DNA of 64,000 nucleotides, taken from Methylocystis sp. (GTDB taxonomy: Bacteria > Pseudomonadota > Alphaproteobacteria > Rhizobiales > Beijerinckiaceae). Positions 40,876-54,006 of this stretch are shown here, piece by piece; the stretch's first letter is position 1; every line of letters begins with the position of its first letter. A program made the position numbers and the translations under genes. A model generated the notes under the pieces. It did not search any database. It was not told the origin of the DNA and saw only the letters and a program-made list of their open reading frames with translations. The stretch spans positions 102,472 to 166,471 of the forward strand of contig JACOUB010000036.1 of assembly GCA_016178015.1 (NCBI GenBank), in the 5' to 3' direction.

Positions 40876-41349
40876 TTAGCCTTCCCCGCGAAAATCGTCG
40901 TCATTGGCTGCGGCGTGCAGCCGCTCCGCCGCCACCCTGGCGAAACGAATGAGCATGGCCCGCCGGCCAGCCGGCGCCAATTTGTGCACGGGGGCTTCGC
41001 GCTCGAGGATCGCGCCATGCGCATCCGCCACGATCAGCCCCGCGTCTTGCGGAAACGCGTCGGCGGCAAGATCGCCGGGAATGGCGAAATAAAAGCGATC
41101 GCAGCTCGTTTGGTAGTCGAGCCATTTGCAGTCAGCGCGGAAATCGGCGCTCGAGGACTTGATCTCGACGATACGAATGGCGCCGTCGCTGGCCAGCGCC
41201 ACCAGGTCGGCCCGCCGTCCGCCGAGCAGCGGAAACTCGGTCAGGACCGCAAAACCGCTGCAACGCCAGAATCGCCGCACGCCGCGCGTAACGGCGCGGG
41301 TGTGTTCCGGCCGGCCGTCCGCCCAGAATGTCGCCGGCGCACTCTCCAT
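40876..41349 (-). CDS. mmcB: MmcB family DNA repair protein
   Basis: The 157-residue protein has a restriction-endonuclease-like core: LLGGRRADLVALASDGAIRI, VEIKSSSADFRADCKWLDYQ with the E-x-K catalytic motif, and CDRFYFAIPGDLAADAFPQD followed by AGLIVADAHGAILERE. MmcB is an SOS-related nuclease-like protein of alphaproteobacteria that protects against mitomycin C. The ATG at 41349 has a GAGAGG site. It converges with regA, 22 bp apart. A GTTC-N7-GTTC box was not found just upstream. Confidence 0.88.
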   Translation of the reverse strand: MESAPATFWADGRPEHTRAVTRGVRRFWRCSGFAVLTEFPLLGGRRADLVALASDGAIRIVEIKSSSADFRADCKWLDYQTSCDRFYFAIPGDLAADAFPQDAGLIVADAHGAILEREAPVHKLAPAGRRAMLIRFARVAAERLHAAANDDDFRGEG

Positions 41350-41508
41350 CCGCTTGCCTCTCGATTTGCCTCGCGTTAGTCCATCCTGCACGGCGCGCCA
41401 TGCTCCGTGCAAGCGGTTTGGCGCAGCCGCCTTGGCGCGTGAGCGCCGCGGGCGCCTCGCCAACCCGCCGTGGGAAAGGCGCGACCGGCCGCCAATCGAG
41501 GAACGGCA

Positions 41509-42600
41509 ATGAAGAACAGCTTGCTGGGATTGTTCGTCGCTCTCGCCGTTTCGGCAGCGCCCGCCGCCCGCGCCGCGGAGCGAACGATCAACATTTTCAA
41601 TTGGAGCGACTACATCGATCCGAAGGTTCTCGAGGACTTCACCCGCGAGACGGGGGTCAAGGTCGTCTATGACACATACGACTCCAATGAAATTCTCGAA
41701 ACGCGCCTGCTTGCCGGCAATGCCGGCTACGATGTGGTCGTTCCTTCGGCGACCTTCTTGCAGCGGGAGATCAAGGCCGGCGTCTATCAGACGCTCGACA
41801 AGAGCAAATTGACCAACGCAAAGAACGTCTGGCCCGAGATCGCGGCGCGGTTGGCGCGCTACGACCCCGGCGCCGCCTACGCCGTGGACTATATGTGGTT
41901 CACCACGGGGATCGCTTACAACGTCAAGAAAATCAAGTCGCGCCTGCGCGACAAACCCATGACCAGTTGGGATCAAGTGCTGCGGCCCGACAACTTGCGC
42001 AAATTTGCCGATTGCGGCGTCTATGTGCTGGACAGCCCCGAAGACCTGTTCTCGATTGCTCTGAATTATTTGAAACTCGATCCCAACTCCAAGAATGCAA
42101 ACGACATTCGCCGCGCCGCCGACCTGCTCGCAGGCTTGCGCCACTTCGTCAAGAAGTTCCATTCCTCCGAATATATCAACGCGCTCGCCAATGGCGACAT
42201 ATGTCTGGCGATCGGCTGGGCCGGAGACAGTTTCCAAGCCCGCAATCGCGCCCGCGAAGCCGGCAACGGCGTCGAAATCGCTTATGTCATTCCGCAAGAG
42301 GGCGCGTTGATGTCGCTGGATGCTCTGGCTATTCCCAAGGACGCGCCGCATCCCGGGGACGCGCATTTGTTCATCGATTACCTGCTGCGGCCAGACGTCG
42401 CGGCGCGCAACACCAAGGCGACGAATTTCGCCAATGGCGTGCTCGCGTCGCGGCCGTTGATCGATAAGGAGATCGCCGAAAATCCGGCGATCTATCCGGA
42501 CGAGGCGACGATGAAGCGGCTGTTCACCGTAACGGCGCCCGACCCTGCCTTGCAAAAAATCATCACGCGCGAATGGACGCGCGTGAAGACCGGGCGCTGA
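41509..42600 (+). CDS. Polyamine (putrescine/spermidine) ABC-type substrate-binding protein, PotF/PotD-like
   Basis: The 363-residue exported protein has a signal peptide (MKNSLLGLFVALAVSAAPAA, cleaved after ARA) and the PotF-type start RTINIFNWSDYIDPKVLEDF, then TRETGVKVVYDTYDSNEILE, AGNAGYDVVVPSATFLQREI and WAGDSFQARNRAREAGNGVE. Residues W in NWSDY, D/E in YDSNE and the later GALMSLDALAIPK shape the polyamine pocket in this family. No permease or ATPase gene is adjacent, so it is an orphan in this window. Upstream is mmcB in divergent orientation. Confidence 0.9.
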   Translation: MKNSLLGLFVALAVSAAPAARAAERTINIFNWSDYIDPKVLEDFTRETGVKVVYDTYDSNEILETRLLAGNAGYDVVVPSATFLQREIKAGVYQTLDKSKLTNAKNVWPEIAARLARYDPGAAYAVDYMWFTTGIAYNVKKIKSRLRDKPMTSWDQVLRPDNLRKFADCGVYVLDSPEDLFSIALNYLKLDPNSKNANDIRRAADLLAGLRHFVKKFHSSEYINALANGDICLAIGWAGDSFQARNRAREAGNGVEIAYVIPQEGALMSLDALAIPKDAPHPGDAHLFIDYLLRPDVAARNTKATNFANGVLASRPLIDKEIAENPAIYPDEATMKRLFTVTAPDPALQKIITREWTRVKTGR

Positions 42601-42673
42601 TCCAGCGCGCCGACATATGGGGCGTGTCGGCGCCGTTGCGGGAGCGCGATGGATGACGTTGGCGAACGGTCGG

Positions 42674-43867
42674 CTATTCCGCCGACGGACAATCCGGCTC
42701 GACCAGATCGCCTTTCGGAATCAGGTTATCCTCGATAATTTGTTCGGCCTTGGACTTCGCGTTGGCGAGGTCGTCGTTAAAAATGTCCGTCCCATATTCC
42801 TCGGCGGCGGCCTCCGTTAGCGCGGCGTTTGGGGATTTCCCTGAGTCGCGGATGTCGATCGACGTCACGGTGGATAGCCCCGGGCGCAGAGGTTGCTTCA
42901 GGATCTCGTCCTTCTGCAAAGCGATGCGCACAGGCACGCGTTGAACGATGTGAATGAAATTGCCGGTCGCGTTGTCTGGGGGCAATAGGGCGAACACGCT
43001 GCCCGCGCCGGGCGCCAGCCCTTCCACGGTTCCATGGTATGTGTAGCTCTTCCCATAGAGATCGACGTTGACCAACGCCGGCTGGCCGGGGCGCACCCCC
43101 CGCATCCTGCTTTCCCACAAGTTCGCTTCCACCCACAGATGGTCCAAGGGAACGAGAGTCAAAACTTGGTCGCCCGGGCGGACGCGGTCTCCCACTTGGG
43201 CCTTGCGTTTGGCGACATAGCCCGAAACGGGCGCTAGGATGCGCTGCCGCGCGAATTCGATGTAGGCTTCGGTGTATTTGTTTTTGGCCGCCTCGATGTC
43301 GGGATGCGCCGTTCGGCTGGCGCCGCCCACGCGCGCTTCGATGGATCGAAATTCGGCTTTCGCCTCCTGCAGGTCGGCTGCGAGCGCCGCCAGCTGGTCC
43401 TCGGCGTTTTGCACGACCTGCTTTGATACCGAACCGCTCGGGAGCGCCTGCTGGTAGCGGGCGACGTCATGGCGCACCTTGTCGAAGAGAGCCGTGCGCG
43501 CGGCAATTTTTTGGCACGTCTGCCGTCGTGCTGCGAACAATGCGCCGACGGCGCGCACCGCTCGCCCCAGCTCGCCTTCGGCCTGGCCAAGAGCGGCGCG
43601 GGCGCGCTGCTCGTCGAGCCGGATCAGCAGGTCGCCTTTTTTTACGTATTCGGTTTCCTCCTTCAGGACGCGGGTGACCATGCCCGTTGCGTCGGCGTGC
43701 ACCGGGATGAGGTTGCCGTTGACGAATGCGTTGTCGGTCACGACCCAGAAACGCTCATCGAACCACCAATAGACGGCGTAGGCCAGAGCGGCCAGGAAAC
43801 CCACGCCGGCGACGAGCGAGAGGAAAAGATTGCGACGAGCGCGGATCGTCTTGCGATTGAGTTGCAT
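42674..43867 (-). CDS. HlyD/EmrA-type periplasmic adaptor of an efflux pump
   Basis: The 397-residue protein has a cytoplasmic N-terminus, one membrane helix (about 13-35), a barrel-sandwich start (TDNAFVNGNLIPVHADATGM), a long alpha-hairpin (about 85-210) and a second lipoyl half with RQRILAPVSGYVAKRKAQVG. It matches EmrA-type adaptors that connect MFS pumps to an outer-membrane channel. The last about 60 residues (SIDIRDSGKSPNAALTEAAA, EEYGTDIFNDDL) are an acidic extension. The outer-membrane and MFS genes lie upstream on the same strand, separated from it by a 215-bp gap filled with paired repeats. Confidence 0.9.
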   Translation of the reverse strand: MQLNRKTIRARRNLFLSLVAGVGFLAALAYAVYWWFDERFWVVTDNAFVNGNLIPVHADATGMVTRVLKEETEYVKKGDLLIRLDEQRARAALGQAEGELGRAVRAVGALFAARRQTCQKIAARTALFDKVRHDVARYQQALPSGSVSKQVVQNAEDQLAALAADLQEAKAEFRSIEARVGGASRTAHPDIEAAKNKYTEAYIEFARQRILAPVSGYVAKRKAQVGDRVRPGDQVLTLVPLDHLWVEANLWESRMRGVRPGQPALVNVDLYGKSYTYHGTVEGLAPGAGSVFALLPPDNATGNFIHIVQRVPVRIALQKDEILKQPLRPGLSTVTSIDIRDSGKSPNAALTEAAAEEYGTDIFNDDLANAKSKAEQIIEDNLIPKGDLVEPDCPSAE

Positions 43868-43907
43868 GGGCGATTCTACTGGTTGCCCAACGGCGAAAAA
43901 TATTTAC

Positions 43908-44049
43908 CCGTCATGCCCGCGCTTGTCGCGGGCATCCACGCCGACGAGCTGCGACGGGTCCCCAAGGAGAGGTGAGACATTTCCGCTTCCTTATGAATAT
44001 TTCTTGAGGCGTCCCGGCGTGGATGGCCGGGACAAGCCCGGCCATGACG
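43908..44049. repeat. Paired palindromic repeats (family 1), element 3
   Basis: Units GTCATGCCCGCGCTTGTCGC-GGGCATCCACGCCG (43908-43943) and GGCGTGGATGGCCGGGACAA-GCCCGGCCATGACG (44015-44049) form an inverted pair. The spacer, read in reverse, matches element 5 at 55313-55383 (GGAAATG, TCTCTCCTT, CGTCGCAGCTCGTCGG). It sits inside the efflux operon, between the outer-membrane gene and the adaptor gene. Confidence 0.9.
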
Positions 44050-44081
44050 TGCCGACAGGTCAATATTTTGCGCCGCTGGCA

Positions 44082-45686
44082 TCATTCTGCCTTTCCATTT
44101 CCAAAGGAAGACAAGAGCGCGGGCGCCAGGCTTTCCAAGGTCCATGCGGGGGTCAACGTTTCCAAGCCCGACAAGGCCTCCTCCGGCGCCAGTTGGGGGC
44201 GGGACGAATCGACGCCATTCGCATAGCCGCCGCCCAACGCTTGGATCAGATCGACAGTCGCGGACAGGTGGTCGGCCTCGAAAACCCGGAGGACGAATTG
44301 CTGATCCAGAAAGGCGTGCGCGCTCGTCAGCAACTCGCGGCGATCCCCGAGGCCGCTGCGAAAGCGCACGCGAGCAAGCGCCAACACTCCGCGCTTGGAA
44401 GCAAGCAGACGAGCTTGCGCTGCGAGCATGGCGCGGCTCTGCTTCCAGTTGGCCCAACTGTCGGCGACCTGCCGAATGGCGTCCAGCAAAGTCTCGTTGT
44501 AGAGTTCCACCGCCTCGTCATATTCCGCCCGCCGCGCCTCCAATCGTCCGCGCAGACGTCCGCCTTCGAACCAGGGGAGCTGCAAACCCGGCACGACCTG
44601 GTAGTTGAAAGCAGACGGCCGGAACAGAAAGCTGCCCAGCTTGCCGATGTGCGTCGAGGTGACCGAGGCCTCCAGGCCGGCGGCCGCCGTCAAGTCGATC
44701 GAGGGCAGAAACTCGGCTTTGGCTATGTGAATCCGCTCTGCCGCGGCTTCGGCCCGATGCATGGCCGCGGCAAGATCCGGCCGGTGGGCGAGCAATTCTA
44801 TGGGAAGCTGCGCGGGCAGCGGCGCCCTGGCCGGAATGGCCGCCCGCTTGCCGACAAACAGATTCTGCGTCGCGTCGGGACCGTCGGCCATCAACCGGGC
44901 CAACAGGTCCTGCTGGAGCGCCAACGACGCCTGCGTGACGGCTTCACGTTTCTTGGCCGCCTCCAATTCGACGGCGGCCTCGTTCACCGCGTCCCCGGTG
45001 TCGAGGCCGGAACGAAACCGCTGTTCGGCCAAATGCAGCAACCCGCGTCGCAGCTCCGCCATTTGCTGCGCAGGGGCGAGCTGTTGCGCGAGCGCCAAGC
45101 CGCGAAAGTACGACCTCGCCAGCGCGGTCGTCAACAGCAGCCGCGCTTCGGCGAGCTCAGCTTGCTCGGCCGCCGCCTCACCCAACGCCGCCTCCAGCGC
45201 AGCGCGATTTTTTCCCCAGAAATCGAATTCGTAGCGGAACTTCAAGGGATTGATGAAGGCCATCGTTTTTTCCAACCCCGCCAGCTTGGGATTGTACGAG
45301 GCGACGACGCCGTGAGTGGGGATGCGCGACTGCCTCATCCCCAGATCGGCGTCCAGAAACGGCAGCAGCCTCGCGCCCTCGACTTTCGCGACGCCTTCCG
45401 CCTCGCTCAGCCGGGCGGCGGCTTTTTTGAGCCCATGGTTCTCGTTCAAGGCTACGTCCATGACCCGGTCGAGGTCGGGGCTGCCGAATTGGCGCCACCA
45501 CTGATCGTCCGGCCAAGTCCCCAGCGGGGCGATCCGCTCTCGCCGAACGGCGTCAGACAATGTGCGCTCCATGGACGGGGGCTCGATGAATTCAGCGCGC
45601 TCGCCCCCGGGCGGCATAAGGGCGCAACCGGCGAGCGCCAACAGCGAACCGGCGCTGGATGCGAAAATGAGGGGCCAGCGCATCAT
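44082..45686 (-). CDS. Outer-membrane efflux lipoprotein (NodT/OprM-type)
   Basis: The 534-residue protein has a lipoprotein signal (LIFASSAGSLLALAGCALMP, lipobox LAGC) and a TolC-type repeat architecture: DQWWRQFGSPDLDRVMDVAL, NPLKFRYEFDFWGKNRAALE (hallmark YE-x-D-x-WG), then the second repeat with LLAHRPDLAAAMHRAEAAAE and LPWFEGGRLRGRLEARRAEY. It is the exit duct for the MFS pump next to it. The start (45686) overlaps the MFS stop by 4 bp. A longer in-frame stretch upstream runs through the MFS gene in another frame and is not coding for this protein. Confidence 0.93.
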   Translation of the reverse strand: MMRWPLIFASSAGSLLALAGCALMPPGGERAEFIEPPSMERTLSDAVRRERIAPLGTWPDDQWWRQFGSPDLDRVMDVALNENHGLKKAAARLSEAEGVAKVEGARLLPFLDADLGMRQSRIPTHGVVASYNPKLAGLEKTMAFINPLKFRYEFDFWGKNRAALEAALGEAAAEQAELAEARLLLTTALARSYFRGLALAQQLAPAQQMAELRRGLLHLAEQRFRSGLDTGDAVNEAAVELEAAKKREAVTQASLALQQDLLARLMADGPDATQNLFVGKRAAIPARAPLPAQLPIELLAHRPDLAAAMHRAEAAAERIHIAKAEFLPSIDLTAAAGLEASVTSTHIGKLGSFLFRPSAFNYQVVPGLQLPWFEGGRLRGRLEARRAEYDEAVELYNETLLDAIRQVADSWANWKQSRAMLAAQARLLASKRGVLALARVRFRSGLGDRRELLTSAHAFLDQQFVLRVFEADHLSATVDLIQALGGGYANGVDSSRPQLAPEEALSGLETLTPAWTLESLAPALLSSFGNGKAE

Positions 45687-47278
45687 CCTTGTTCCATCTG
45701 CTCCTCGGCTTCCGCCCGCCGCAGCGTTTCGACGCGGTCTGTGGGCGCGACCACGGGATGCGGATACGCGAGCCAGACGAAGGCGGCCAGCGCGGCGAAC
45801 ACGACGGCGCCGAGCAGAAACGCATCGTTCAGCGCCAACAAAGCCGCCTGTTGACGAATGAAGCGCCCCAATTGGCTCTGCGCCATGTTCGCCGTGAACC
45901 CCGACGCTTGCAGCTTGTCTGTGAATTCGGACAGCAAATCGAGGGAAGCGAAGCGCCGTCCGCCGAAATGATCCGCGAGATCGAGCTGATGAAGCGGCGT
46001 GCGCCTGAACAGCACCACCCCTTGCAAAGCGATGCCGAAGGCGCCGGCCGTGGTGCGCAGGAGCGTGAGCTCCTCCGCCGCGCGGATGAGTCGCGCCGCC
46101 GGCAGGCCGTGCATGGCGAGCACCGCTAATGGCGTGAAGAAAGCGGCGAGCGAAAAGCCGAAAAAGGTCATCGGCAATGCGATCTGATCGAAATAGCCCT
46201 GCTTGTCGAACAGGCCGATCCAGGTCAGCGTCACGGCGAAGCCGAGAAAATTCAAGCAGGCGATCAGACGGACGTCGACGTCCCGGCACAACTCGTGCAC
46301 GATCGCCACGAGCGGCGCGGCAAGAAAGATCATCGACACATAGACGAGGCCGGCGAGCGAGGAGGAATAGCCGAGCAGCACTTGCAGCTGCACGATGAAG
46401 ACCGACAACAGGCCTTGAATGACGAGGAATCCCACGAAGGAGCAAATCACCGCGACGGCGTAGTTGCGATAGGCGAACAGCCTCAAGTCGATCGCGGGAT
46501 GGCGCTCGCCCAGTTCCCAAATGACGAAGCACGGCAGCGCCACGGCCACCACGACGAGCGCGCTCATGAGGATCGGCGACTCGAACCAATCGAAATCGTT
46601 GCCTTGATTGAAGATGGTCTGCGTCCCCAGCAGAACGATGGCGAGCAGCAAGAAGCCCACGCCGTCGAAGCGCACGATGCGGCGTCGAAAGCCGCGTCGA
46701 TAGAGCAAGGCGCCGACGACGCACGCCACCGTCAGGGCGACGACGACGTTCGAGTAGAAGAAGGCGCGCCATCCGAAGTTCTCGGCGTACCAGCCGCCGA
46801 GGAAGACGCCGAGCGTAAAGGGCGCCATGCTCAGGACGCCCCAGATGCCAACGCCGAGCGTTCTCTTCTGGTCGGGATATTCGCTGAGCAACAGAGCTTG
46901 TCCGATGGGGAGAACGACGCCGCCGGCAAGGCCAAGAACGATGCGCGCGGGCACGAACGACCAGATGATCTCGGCTGTCGCGCAGAACAAGGAGACGACG
47001 GCGTAAAGGACGAGCGCGGCCGTGTAGACGCGGTAGCCGCCGAAGCGGGCCGCGAGCCATCTGGCGATCGGAAAGCCGAGCGCCAAGCCGATCATGTGAT
47101 CGGTCGTGGCCCAAGTGCCGAAGCTCGGCGTCACGCCTTGCAGGTTTGCGGCCGCATAAGGCGCGAGAATGGTGTAGCCTGGCACGTTGGACAGGGCGAC
47201 GACATTGGCCAGGCCGATCGCCCCGTTCAACAGGACGAAGCGCCAACCGCGCAACCGCCTGGGATCGGTCACGGGCAT
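45683..47278 (-). CDS. EmrB-type MFS multidrug transporter (DHA2, 14 helices)
   Basis: The 531-residue membrane protein has about 14 helices. The first is GWRFVLLNGAIGLANVVALS; DHA2 motifs include HMIGLALGFPIARWLAARFG, GYRVYTAALVLYAVVSLFCA and ARIVLGLAGGVVLPIGQALL with the conserved GG-x-x-x-P of motif C type. It forms an operon with the outer-membrane gene (4-bp overlap) and the adaptor. Substrates are unknown. No regulator is adjacent; the upstream 350 bp is nonconserved and ends at a groES fragment. Confidence 0.92.
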   Translation of the reverse strand: MPVTDPRRLRGWRFVLLNGAIGLANVVALSNVPGYTILAPYAAANLQGVTPSFGTWATTDHMIGLALGFPIARWLAARFGGYRVYTAALVLYAVVSLFCATAEIIWSFVPARIVLGLAGGVVLPIGQALLLSEYPDQKRTLGVGIWGVLSMAPFTLGVFLGGWYAENFGWRAFFYSNVVVALTVACVVGALLYRRGFRRRIVRFDGVGFLLLAIVLLGTQTIFNQGNDFDWFESPILMSALVVVAVALPCFVIWELGERHPAIDLRLFAYRNYAVAVICSFVGFLVIQGLLSVFIVQLQVLLGYSSSLAGLVYVSMIFLAAPLVAIVHELCRDVDVRLIACLNFLGFAVTLTWIGLFDKQGYFDQIALPMTFFGFSLAAFFTPLAVLAMHGLPAARLIRAAEELTLLRTTAGAFGIALQGVVLFRRTPLHQLDLADHFGGRRFASLDLLSEFTDKLQASGFTANMAQSQLGRFIRQQAALLALNDAFLLGAVVFAALAAFVWLAYPHPVVAPTDRVETLRRAEAEEQMEQG

Positions 47279-47633
47279 CTTTGGACAGAGCCCAAACGTT
47301 GATCGAGCGCCGCTGACGATTGCAGCGGCGCGGCGGTTTCTTTTCGACGCCAGTCGCTTTTCGCGAAGAATATTGTGCGATTACGGGAAACGGCGCGCCG
47401 CCGGGAGCTACGCCGCGAAAGCGCCCATTGCAGACGGCGATCGGGGCCTCGGGGACATTGCATGCAGACTCCTCCCGTCCGTGCAGACGCAAGTAGGAGT
47501 CATTAGCCTCAAGAGGCGGTTGTAAGGCGAACCCCATCGCCTGCGCCGAGCTTAACCATGAACATGTCGGCGTTGTCAATGGACGCGCCCCGCGCGCGGG
47601 CCGACGCCGTCCATGACGATGGTGCGACGCCGC

Positions 47634-47678
47634 GATACGCCGAACGACGACGCGATCATGCAATGGGCGAAACTTCAT
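47634..47678 (-). pseudogene. Decapitated groES: first 15 codons only
   Basis: From the ATG at 47678 the minus strand encodes MKFRPLHDRVVVRRI, which equals the invariant N-terminus of alphaproteobacterial GroES. After codon 15 the sequence changes abruptly to an unrelated AASHHRHGRRR reading, and no further GroES or GroEL homology follows. A CIRCE-like operator lies 20-42 bp upstream. The remnant shows that a groESL operon once started here and was cut at this point. The efflux operon now occupies the downstream DNA. An intact groESL must exist elsewhere. Confidence 0.8.
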
Positions 47679-47697
47679 GAAGCGCCGCAAAAAAATC

Positions 47698-47720
47698 AGC
47701 ACTCGTCTCGCGATGCTGCT
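47698..47720. promoter_or_regulatory. CIRCE-like inverted repeat upstream of the groES remnant
   Basis: AGCACTC-N9-TGCTGCT has the left arm and the 9-bp spacing of the HrcA operator CIRCE (AGCACTC-N9-GAGTGCT); the right arm matches at 4 of 7 positions. Position just before the groES start codon fits. It is probably a decayed operator. Confidence 0.55.
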
Positions 47721-47757
47721 ACCATATTGTTTTTGCTATTCTATCCTGGCATTTTGC

Positions 47758-47787
47758 TTGCCTAAGGCAAGTCGTCGCTCCTATAAT
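47758..47787 (+). promoter_or_regulatory. Promoter of usg with nearby CTTGCC palindrome
   Basis: A TTGCCT -35 (47758-47763) and perfect TATAAT -10 (47782-47787) are 18 bp apart, and transcription would begin about 20 bp before the usg start. The -35 lies in the palindrome CTTGCC-TAA-GGCAAG (47757-47771), which could bind a regulator. Confidence 0.65.
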
Positions 47788-47814
47788 TATCCAAGCAACG
47801 CAGGAGGCGTGCCG

Positions 47815-48084
47815 ATGGCGTCGCGCGATTTTCGTCGAAGGCTCGAAGGCTATGGTCTGACGACCGCCAACATTCTCTATCGTCTTCCCGATCATCCGGC
47901 GATCATCCAGTCTTATGTCTGGCAGGACTACGACCTGCACCCGCATTTCCCCGAACTGCGCAAGTTTCTGGATTTCTGGGCCAAGAGCTTGGACGGCAAG
48001 CTGCACTCGGTGTCGGTGGCGCATGCTGGGCTCATCCGCGCTCGTGAACTTTCAGTGGTGAACGCCGAGTTCACCTTGCACTGA
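47815..48084 (+). CDS. usg: Usg family protein
   Basis: The 89-residue protein starts MASRDFRRRLEGYGLTTANI and contains LYRLPDHPAIIQSYVWQDYD, LHPHFPELRKFLDFWAKSLD and the ELSVVNAEFTLH end, the full length of the Usg family, once loosely linked to phosphoribosylanthranilate isomerase. The role is unknown. The ATG at 47815 has an AGGAGG site. It is divergent from the groES remnant; a usg-groES neighbourhood is something I recall from related genomes. Confidence 0.88.
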   Translation: MASRDFRRRLEGYGLTTANILYRLPDHPAIIQSYVWQDYDLHPHFPELRKFLDFWAKSLDGKLHSVSVAHAGLIRARELSVVNAEFTLH

Positions 48085-48108
48085 AGGGCCGGTCGAGAAC
48101 AACCAGGG

Positions 48109-48996
48109 TCAGCCTTCGCCCTTGCCGCGGATCATGTTGATGATGCCGGAGAAATCGGTCGCGCCCTGGCCCTGGGCGTCATACAGCGCATAGAGCTGCG
48201 CTGCGGCGGCGCCGAGCGGCGTCGCGGCGCCCGCGCCGGCCGCCGCCTCTTGCGCGAGCCTCAAATCCTTCAGCATGAGCGCCGCCATGAAGCCGGCCTG
48301 GTAATCATGGTTGGCGGGCGAAGCGGGCACGAGGCCCGGGACCGGACAATAGCTCGTCAGCGACCACGATTGACCCGAGGAGGTGGAGGCCACGTCAAAC
48401 AGCGCCTGATGCGAGAGCCCCAGCTTCTCGGCGAGCACGAAGGCTTCGGCGGTGGCGATCATGGCGGCGCCGAGCATCAGGTTGTTGCAAATTTTGGCGG
48501 CCTGTCCGAGGCCGGCGCCGCCGCAATGGATGATCTTCTTGCCCATCTTTGCGAGGATGGGCTCGGCGGCCGCGAACGCCGCCTCCGACCCGCCGCACAT
48601 AAAAGTGAGCGTCGCCGCCCTGGCGCCGGCCACGCCGCCCGAGACGGGAGCGTCCACCGAGGGCAGGCCCGCGTTGCTGGCAAGCTCATGGGCGCGGCGC
48701 GCGCTCGCTACGTCGATGGTGGAGCAATCGATGAACAGCGCGCCCTTCCCGGCATGCGGCGTCAGCTCGGTCCACACCGAGAGGACTTGGCGGCCGCTGA
48801 GCAACATGGTGACGACTGCATCGGCGCCGGCGAGCGCCTCTTTCGCGGAAGCCGCGATCGTCACGCCCGTCTTGGCGGCATTGTCGCATAGAGAGGGAAC
48901 GAGGTCGAAGCCGCACACATCGTGGCCCGCTTTCGCGAGATTGGCGGCCATGGGCCCGCCCATATGGCCAAGACCGATGAAGGCGATGCGGGTCAT
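48109..48996 (-). CDS. mmsB: 3-hydroxyisobutyrate dehydrogenase MmsB
   Basis: The 295-residue NAD enzyme oxidises 3-hydroxyisobutyrate to methylmalonate semialdehyde in valine breakdown. It has the Rossmann start IAFIGLGHMGGPMAANLAKA, the substrate motif VDAPVSGGVAGARAATLTFM and the catalytic Lys region GLGQAAKICNNLMLGAAMIA. The next gene upstream, mmsA, catalyses the following step; the two are 33 bp apart and form an operon. An AAAGGG site precedes the ATG. Confidence 0.95.
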   Translation of the reverse strand: MTRIAFIGLGHMGGPMAANLAKAGHDVCGFDLVPSLCDNAAKTGVTIAASAKEALAGADAVVTMLLSGRQVLSVWTELTPHAGKGALFIDCSTIDVASARRAHELASNAGLPSVDAPVSGGVAGARAATLTFMCGGSEAAFAAAEPILAKMGKKIIHCGGAGLGQAAKICNNLMLGAAMIATAEAFVLAEKLGLSHQALFDVASTSSGQSWSLTSYCPVPGLVPASPANHDYQAGFMAALMLKDLRLAQEAAAGAGAATPLGAAAAQLYALYDAQGQGATDFSGIINMIRGKGEG

Positions 48997-49028
48997 GATC
49001 GTCCCTTTCGTTCCGGCGTTGGGTTTTC

Positions 49029-50525
<1,497 letters not shown>

Positions 50526-50589
50526 GGCGTTGCTCCTCGGTCGGCTGTTCGGAACGACACGCCGCGCCGGATCGCGGCTGTCTCGATTT

Positions 50590-50652
50590 GCGAGCCTGAA
50601 GGCTCGCGGTCCGGTCTGAGCGGCGCTTTGGACCGCGAGCCCTCAGGCTCGC
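50590..50652. repeat. 23-bp inverted repeat between mmsA and clpB
   Basis: Arms at 50590-50612 (GCGAGCCTGAAGGCTCGCGG...) and 50630-50652 pair over 23 bp with one mismatch, and each arm is itself a GCGAGCC/GGCTCGC hairpin. It lies 30 bp after the clpB stop and could end clpB transcription or be a repetitive element. Confidence 0.75.
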
Positions 50653-50681
50653 ATCGTGGTTCCGCCTAGGAAGGATATGCG

Positions 50682-53324
<2,643 letters not shown>

Positions 53325-53999
53325 TGGGCAGCCCCTCTAGCCCGCGAAACCGCCCCGTAGCGGCGCATTCCGCGACGATCAGCGAATTCGGCCCCTCGCG
53401 GCGGCCGTTACCGGCGATATGGGAACGCACTTCTAGATCGGGAAGAGGGCGCGACAACGCGAGCGAAGCGATTTTCGTAGCGGGGCGGGCGCTCGCGGTC
53501 CGCAAGAGGTCACCTGACGCCAGGGCAACGAATCCAGGTTAACAACTCGTTAATTTCGGCGTCATGGCCGGGCTTGTCCCACGGCTGTCCGGTTCAAGTT
53601 TTTGTGCAATCGAAAGTCGCTGTCGCTGCCTATCGGCACAACCATTCCGCGTCATGGCCGGGCTTGTCCCGGCCATCCACGCCTTCGCTTTCTGGGGAAA
53701 CAAGGCGTGGATGCCCGTGACAAGCACGGGCATGACGATTCCTGGTTGCGAACTTACTCCATGCATACAACCGTTTTCGTTGAACCGGACAGCCGTGCGA
53801 CAAGCGCGGGCATGACGCCAATCTTAACTATTTTGAAACCTGAGTTCGGAGCCCTGCGAACTCACGCTCGGCCAGCCTCCATTCTCGGCGATGGACTCGA
53901 CGCCATGGCGAACGGTTTATTGACCGTGCAGAATGACGCCGGCCGCCCGTCGCGAAAGGTCCTGACCGGATGCACTCGCAGACGGCGCAAGTAATTTCC
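53325..53999. other. Repeat-rich intergenic region upstream of clpB
   Basis: No supported gene is seen. It holds the clpB leader and several family 1 palindromes (53561-53820). Short open frames on both strands have no recognisable family. Confidence 0.5.
53561..53820. repeat. Cluster of family 1 palindromic repeats, element 4
   Basis: A partial unit (53561-53580), a complete unit GTCATGGCCGGGCTTGTCCC-GGCCATCCACG (53650-53683), an inverted unit GGCGTGGATGCCCGTGACAA-GCACGGGCATGACG (53704-53738) and another partial right half (53795-53818) occur here. The intact pair is only 20 bp apart, shorter than in the other elements. Confidence 0.85.
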
Positions 54000-54006
54000 C
54001 ATCGCG

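Noticed and set aside
44082..47702. Minus-strand frame of 1206 codons as a giant fusion protein
   Set aside because: It joins the outer-membrane protein frame to an out-of-frame reading of the MFS gene and the groES fragment; the real genes are separate and overlap by 4 bp.
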